A program made the position numbers and the translations under genes. Shown here piece after piece: positions 62,419-64,000 of a stretch of 64,000 nucleotides of DNA. The notes under the pieces are model-generated. The model searched no databases. It was not told where the DNA came from and saw nothing but the letters and a program-made list of their open reading frames with translations. Source of the DNA: Tuwongella immobilis (lineage in GTDB: Bacteria > Planctomycetota > Planctomycetia > Gemmatales > Gemmataceae); contig NZ_LR593887.1 of the NCBI RefSeq assembly GCF_901538355.1, positions 5,494,920 through 5,558,919 of the forward strand. The letters are read 5' to 3'. Positions within the stretch are counted from its first letter, which is position 1; each line of letters opens with the position of its first letter.

Positions 62419-63318
62419 ATGTCCCAGCCGATTCGTCCGCACAACCGCCCTGGATTTACGCTCATCGAATTGCTGGTGGTGATCGCCATCATTGCAATTC
62501 TGATCGGCTTACTGCTCCCCGCCGTGCAGAAGGTCCGCGAGGCCGCCGCACGAATGTCCTGTCAGAATAATCTCAAGCAATTGGGACTGGCGTGTCATCA
62601 ATATCATGACAGCGAAAGCAAGTTTCCCCCCTCGCGACTGGGGTCGGGAGACATTGGCATGCACGGTTACGGGCCATTCTTGCTGCCGTATCTGGAGCAA
62701 TCCGCACTGGCGAGTCGCTATCGCTGGGATCTCCCCTGGTACGATCCGATCAATCAAGCGGTAGGCGCAGTGCGGGTGCCGACCTTCATTTGCCCCTCCG
62801 CGCCGGGCGGACGGGTACACACCTATTTGGATCAACCGTATGCCGCCTGCGATTATGTGCCCATGAGCGATGTCGATTCGGGACTGGTGGCCACGGGGCT
62901 GCTGTCGCCTTGGAATGGGGACGTTCGCGGGGTCATGTTTTCGGATCAGGGTTCGCGCATGACCGACATTTCCGATGGCACCTCAAACACCATGGTGATT
63001 GTCGAAGTGTCCGGACGACCGCAGCATTGGCGCAAGGGGAGAATGCTCACCGATACGACTCGGGAGGCCGGTTGGTCCTGTGCCAACAGCGCGGCGATGC
63101 CCATTAATCTGGACGGGAACACGCCCGATGGCACCGTTCAGTCTGGTCCCTGCGGCATCAATTGCGACAATCTTCATGAGGTGTATAGCTTCCATACCGG
63201 CGGCGCGAATTTTCTCTTTGCCGATGGCCGAGTGTCGTTTGTCCGCGAAAGTATCCCGATTATCACCATGGCCGCGCTAGTCACTCGTGCGGGCGGCGAG
63301 ATTCTCGGCGAGTATTGA
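62419..63318 (+). CDS. DUF1559 protein with type IV prepilin-like N terminus (second copy)
   Basis: This 299-residue protein has the prepilin-like head [11 protein letters not shown] and the same helix with [25 protein letters not shown]. The DUF1559 body has NNLKQLGLACHQYHDSESKFPPS, TFICPSAPGG, DISDGTSNTMVIVE and NFLFADGRVSFV. ATG 62419 (AGGA 8 nt upstream) or ATG 62416 is the start. It is a paralogue of the divergent gene; the heads are nearly identical and the bodies differ. The glnE gene starts 34 nt downstream. Confidence 0.94.
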   Translation: MSQPIRPHNRPGFTLIELLVVIAIIAILIGLLLPAVQKVREAAARMSCQNNLKQLGLACHQYHDSESKFPPSRLGSGDIGMHGYGPFLLPYLEQSALASRYRWDLPWYDPINQAVGAVRVPTFICPSAPGGRVHTYLDQPYAACDYVPMSDVDSGLVATGLLSPWNGDVRGVMFSDQGSRMTDISDGTSNTMVIVEVSGRPQHWRKGRMLTDTTREAGWSCANSAAMPINLDGNTPDGTVQSGPCGINCDNLHEVYSFHTGGANFLFADGRVSFVRESIPIITMAALVTRAGGEILGEY

Positions 63319-63352
63319 TGCTCCGGTTCGGTTTCTTTGTCGGAGATTGCTT

Positions 63353-64000
63353 ATGGAGCCGGATGCACTCCGACTCGCCCTGTCCAGCCTGCGCTCGGCT
63401 CGCAACCTATTGGCCCCCCTGGGGGTATCCGATGTCGAGCGCGGCTTTTCCAACCTCAAGACATTGGCGGAATCCATTGGCATTGCCGAACTCGCGGAAC
63501 TACTCGGCCCGCTGGAGCGGCTGCTGCCGCGCATGCCTGCCCCGGATATGGCGCTGAACAATCTGGAACGGCTGCTCACTCAGCCCGCCGCCAAGCCGCA
63601 ACTGCCCGGCCTGCTCGAAACCCGCGCACGCGGATTGGAAACCCTGCTGCAACTGCTCAGCACCAGCCAATTTTTCTCCGATACCCTCGTCACCAACCCC
63701 GATTTTCTCGATGTCATCCGCGTCGATCTGCGACGCAATCCCTCCACCGCCGAGATGGAACAGGCGTTGGAAACCGAAATCAACGAATCATTTGAAGATT
63801 CGGCAACCCTGCGGATTTTCCGCCGATTCCGCCAACGGCAACTGCTCCGCATCGGCGCAAACGACATTATCCGCGATCGACCGCTGGAAGAAATCACCCG
63901 CGATCTATCCCGTGTCGCCGATGTTTCGCTGGAAATTGCCCTGCGCACCGCAATGCGCACCATGACTCAGCGCTTCGGCACCCCCATGACCAGCGACGAT
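63353..64000 (+). CDS. glnE: Glutamine synthetase adenylyltransferase, N-terminal part (cut by window end)
   Basis: The open frame begins at ATG 63353 (CGGAG 7 nt upstream) and runs off the window after 216 residues. The sequence fits the N-terminal nucleotidyltransferase half of GlnE: QLLSTSQFFSDTLVTNPDFLDVI, SATLRIFRRFRQRQLLRIGANDI and EEITRDLSRVADVSLEIALRTA followed by RFGTP. Full GlnE adenylylates and deadenylylates glutamine synthetase and is around 950 residues. The catalytic GSxxDxD motif would lie beyond the window. Confidence 0.87.
   Translation, partial: MEPDALRLALSSLRSARNLLAPLGVSDVERGFSNLKTLAESIGIAELAELLGPLERLLPRMPAPDMALNNLERLLTQPAAKPQLPGLLETRARGLETLLQLLSTSQFFSDTLVTNPDFLDVIRVDLRRNPSTAEMEQALETEINESFEDSATLRIFRRFRQRQLLRIGANDIIRDRPLEEITRDLSRVADVSLEIALRTAMRTMTQRFGTPMTSDD

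Noticed and set aside
1-64000. CRISPR arrays, insertion sequences, integrase attachment sites, rRNA operons
   Set aside because: No regularly spaced direct repeats, transposase-like frames or rRNA-like sequence were found on reading. The near-identical heads of the two DUF1559 genes reflect gene paralogy, not mobile repeats.

Overview
The window looks like chromosomal DNA from a planctomycete, most likely of the Gemmataceae. This rests on gene content: DUF1559 proteins with a type IV prepilin-like N terminus, a DUF1549/DUF1553 'planctomycetal cytochrome C' protein next to a Tat-exported DUF1501 protein, an ECF sigma/FecR pair, VWA (BatA-like) and PQQ-propeller secreted proteins, and moderately high GC. 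The genus cannot be fixed from sequence alone. No rRNA, tRNA, CRISPR array, insertion sequence or prophage was recognised.

Region 1 (about 0.3-12.5 kb) holds two complete heavy-metal RND efflux modules facing each other. The left one (+) is small His-rich secreted protein, periplasmic adaptor, permease, His-rich lipoprotein. The right one (-) is small His-rich secreted protein, adaptor, permease, small secreted protein. They converge on hairpins near 6.62-6.71 kb. Their transmembrane carboxylate motifs differ, which suggests different metals.

Region 2 (12.8-20.4 kb) is housekeeping: purA, a small RHH-like/Doc toxin-antitoxin-type pair embedded in the operon, uppS, cdsA, a PTS IIA-like protein, phoH and a PgpH-type HD phosphohydrolase. 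Region 3 (20.4-37.9 kb) carries a fasciclin protein, a truncated UvrC-like nuclease, an MFS transporter, an FeS-type photolyase/cryptochrome coupled to a flavin-binding protein, an FAH-family enzyme, topA, a large SurA/PpiD-like membrane protein, a methyltransferase, a secreted GH44 glycosidase and corA.

Region 4 (37.9-48.2 kb) is mostly lineage-specific: two large membrane proteins, a Nudix hydrolase, a WD40-like secreted protein, two large secreted proteins, an ECF sigma factor with a putative membrane partner, and a BON protein. Region 5 (48.5-58 kb, -) is the most characteristic block: ECF sigma, FecR/lectin-fold membrane protein, PSCyt1-DUF1549-DUF1553 and DUF1501, followed by a VWA membrane protein and an SGNH hydrolase. 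Its biochemical role is not established, and it is the best candidate here for an undescribed system. Region 6 (58.1-64 kb) has a PQQ propeller, two overlapping YkgJ-type Cys-cluster genes, a lipoprotein, two divergent DUF1559 prepilin-like genes and the start of glnE.

Several operon ends carry strong hairpins. Some have a U tract on the correct strand (47.9, 51.5 and 58.0 kb). Others, at convergent or isolated gene ends, are long perfect stems without a U tract.
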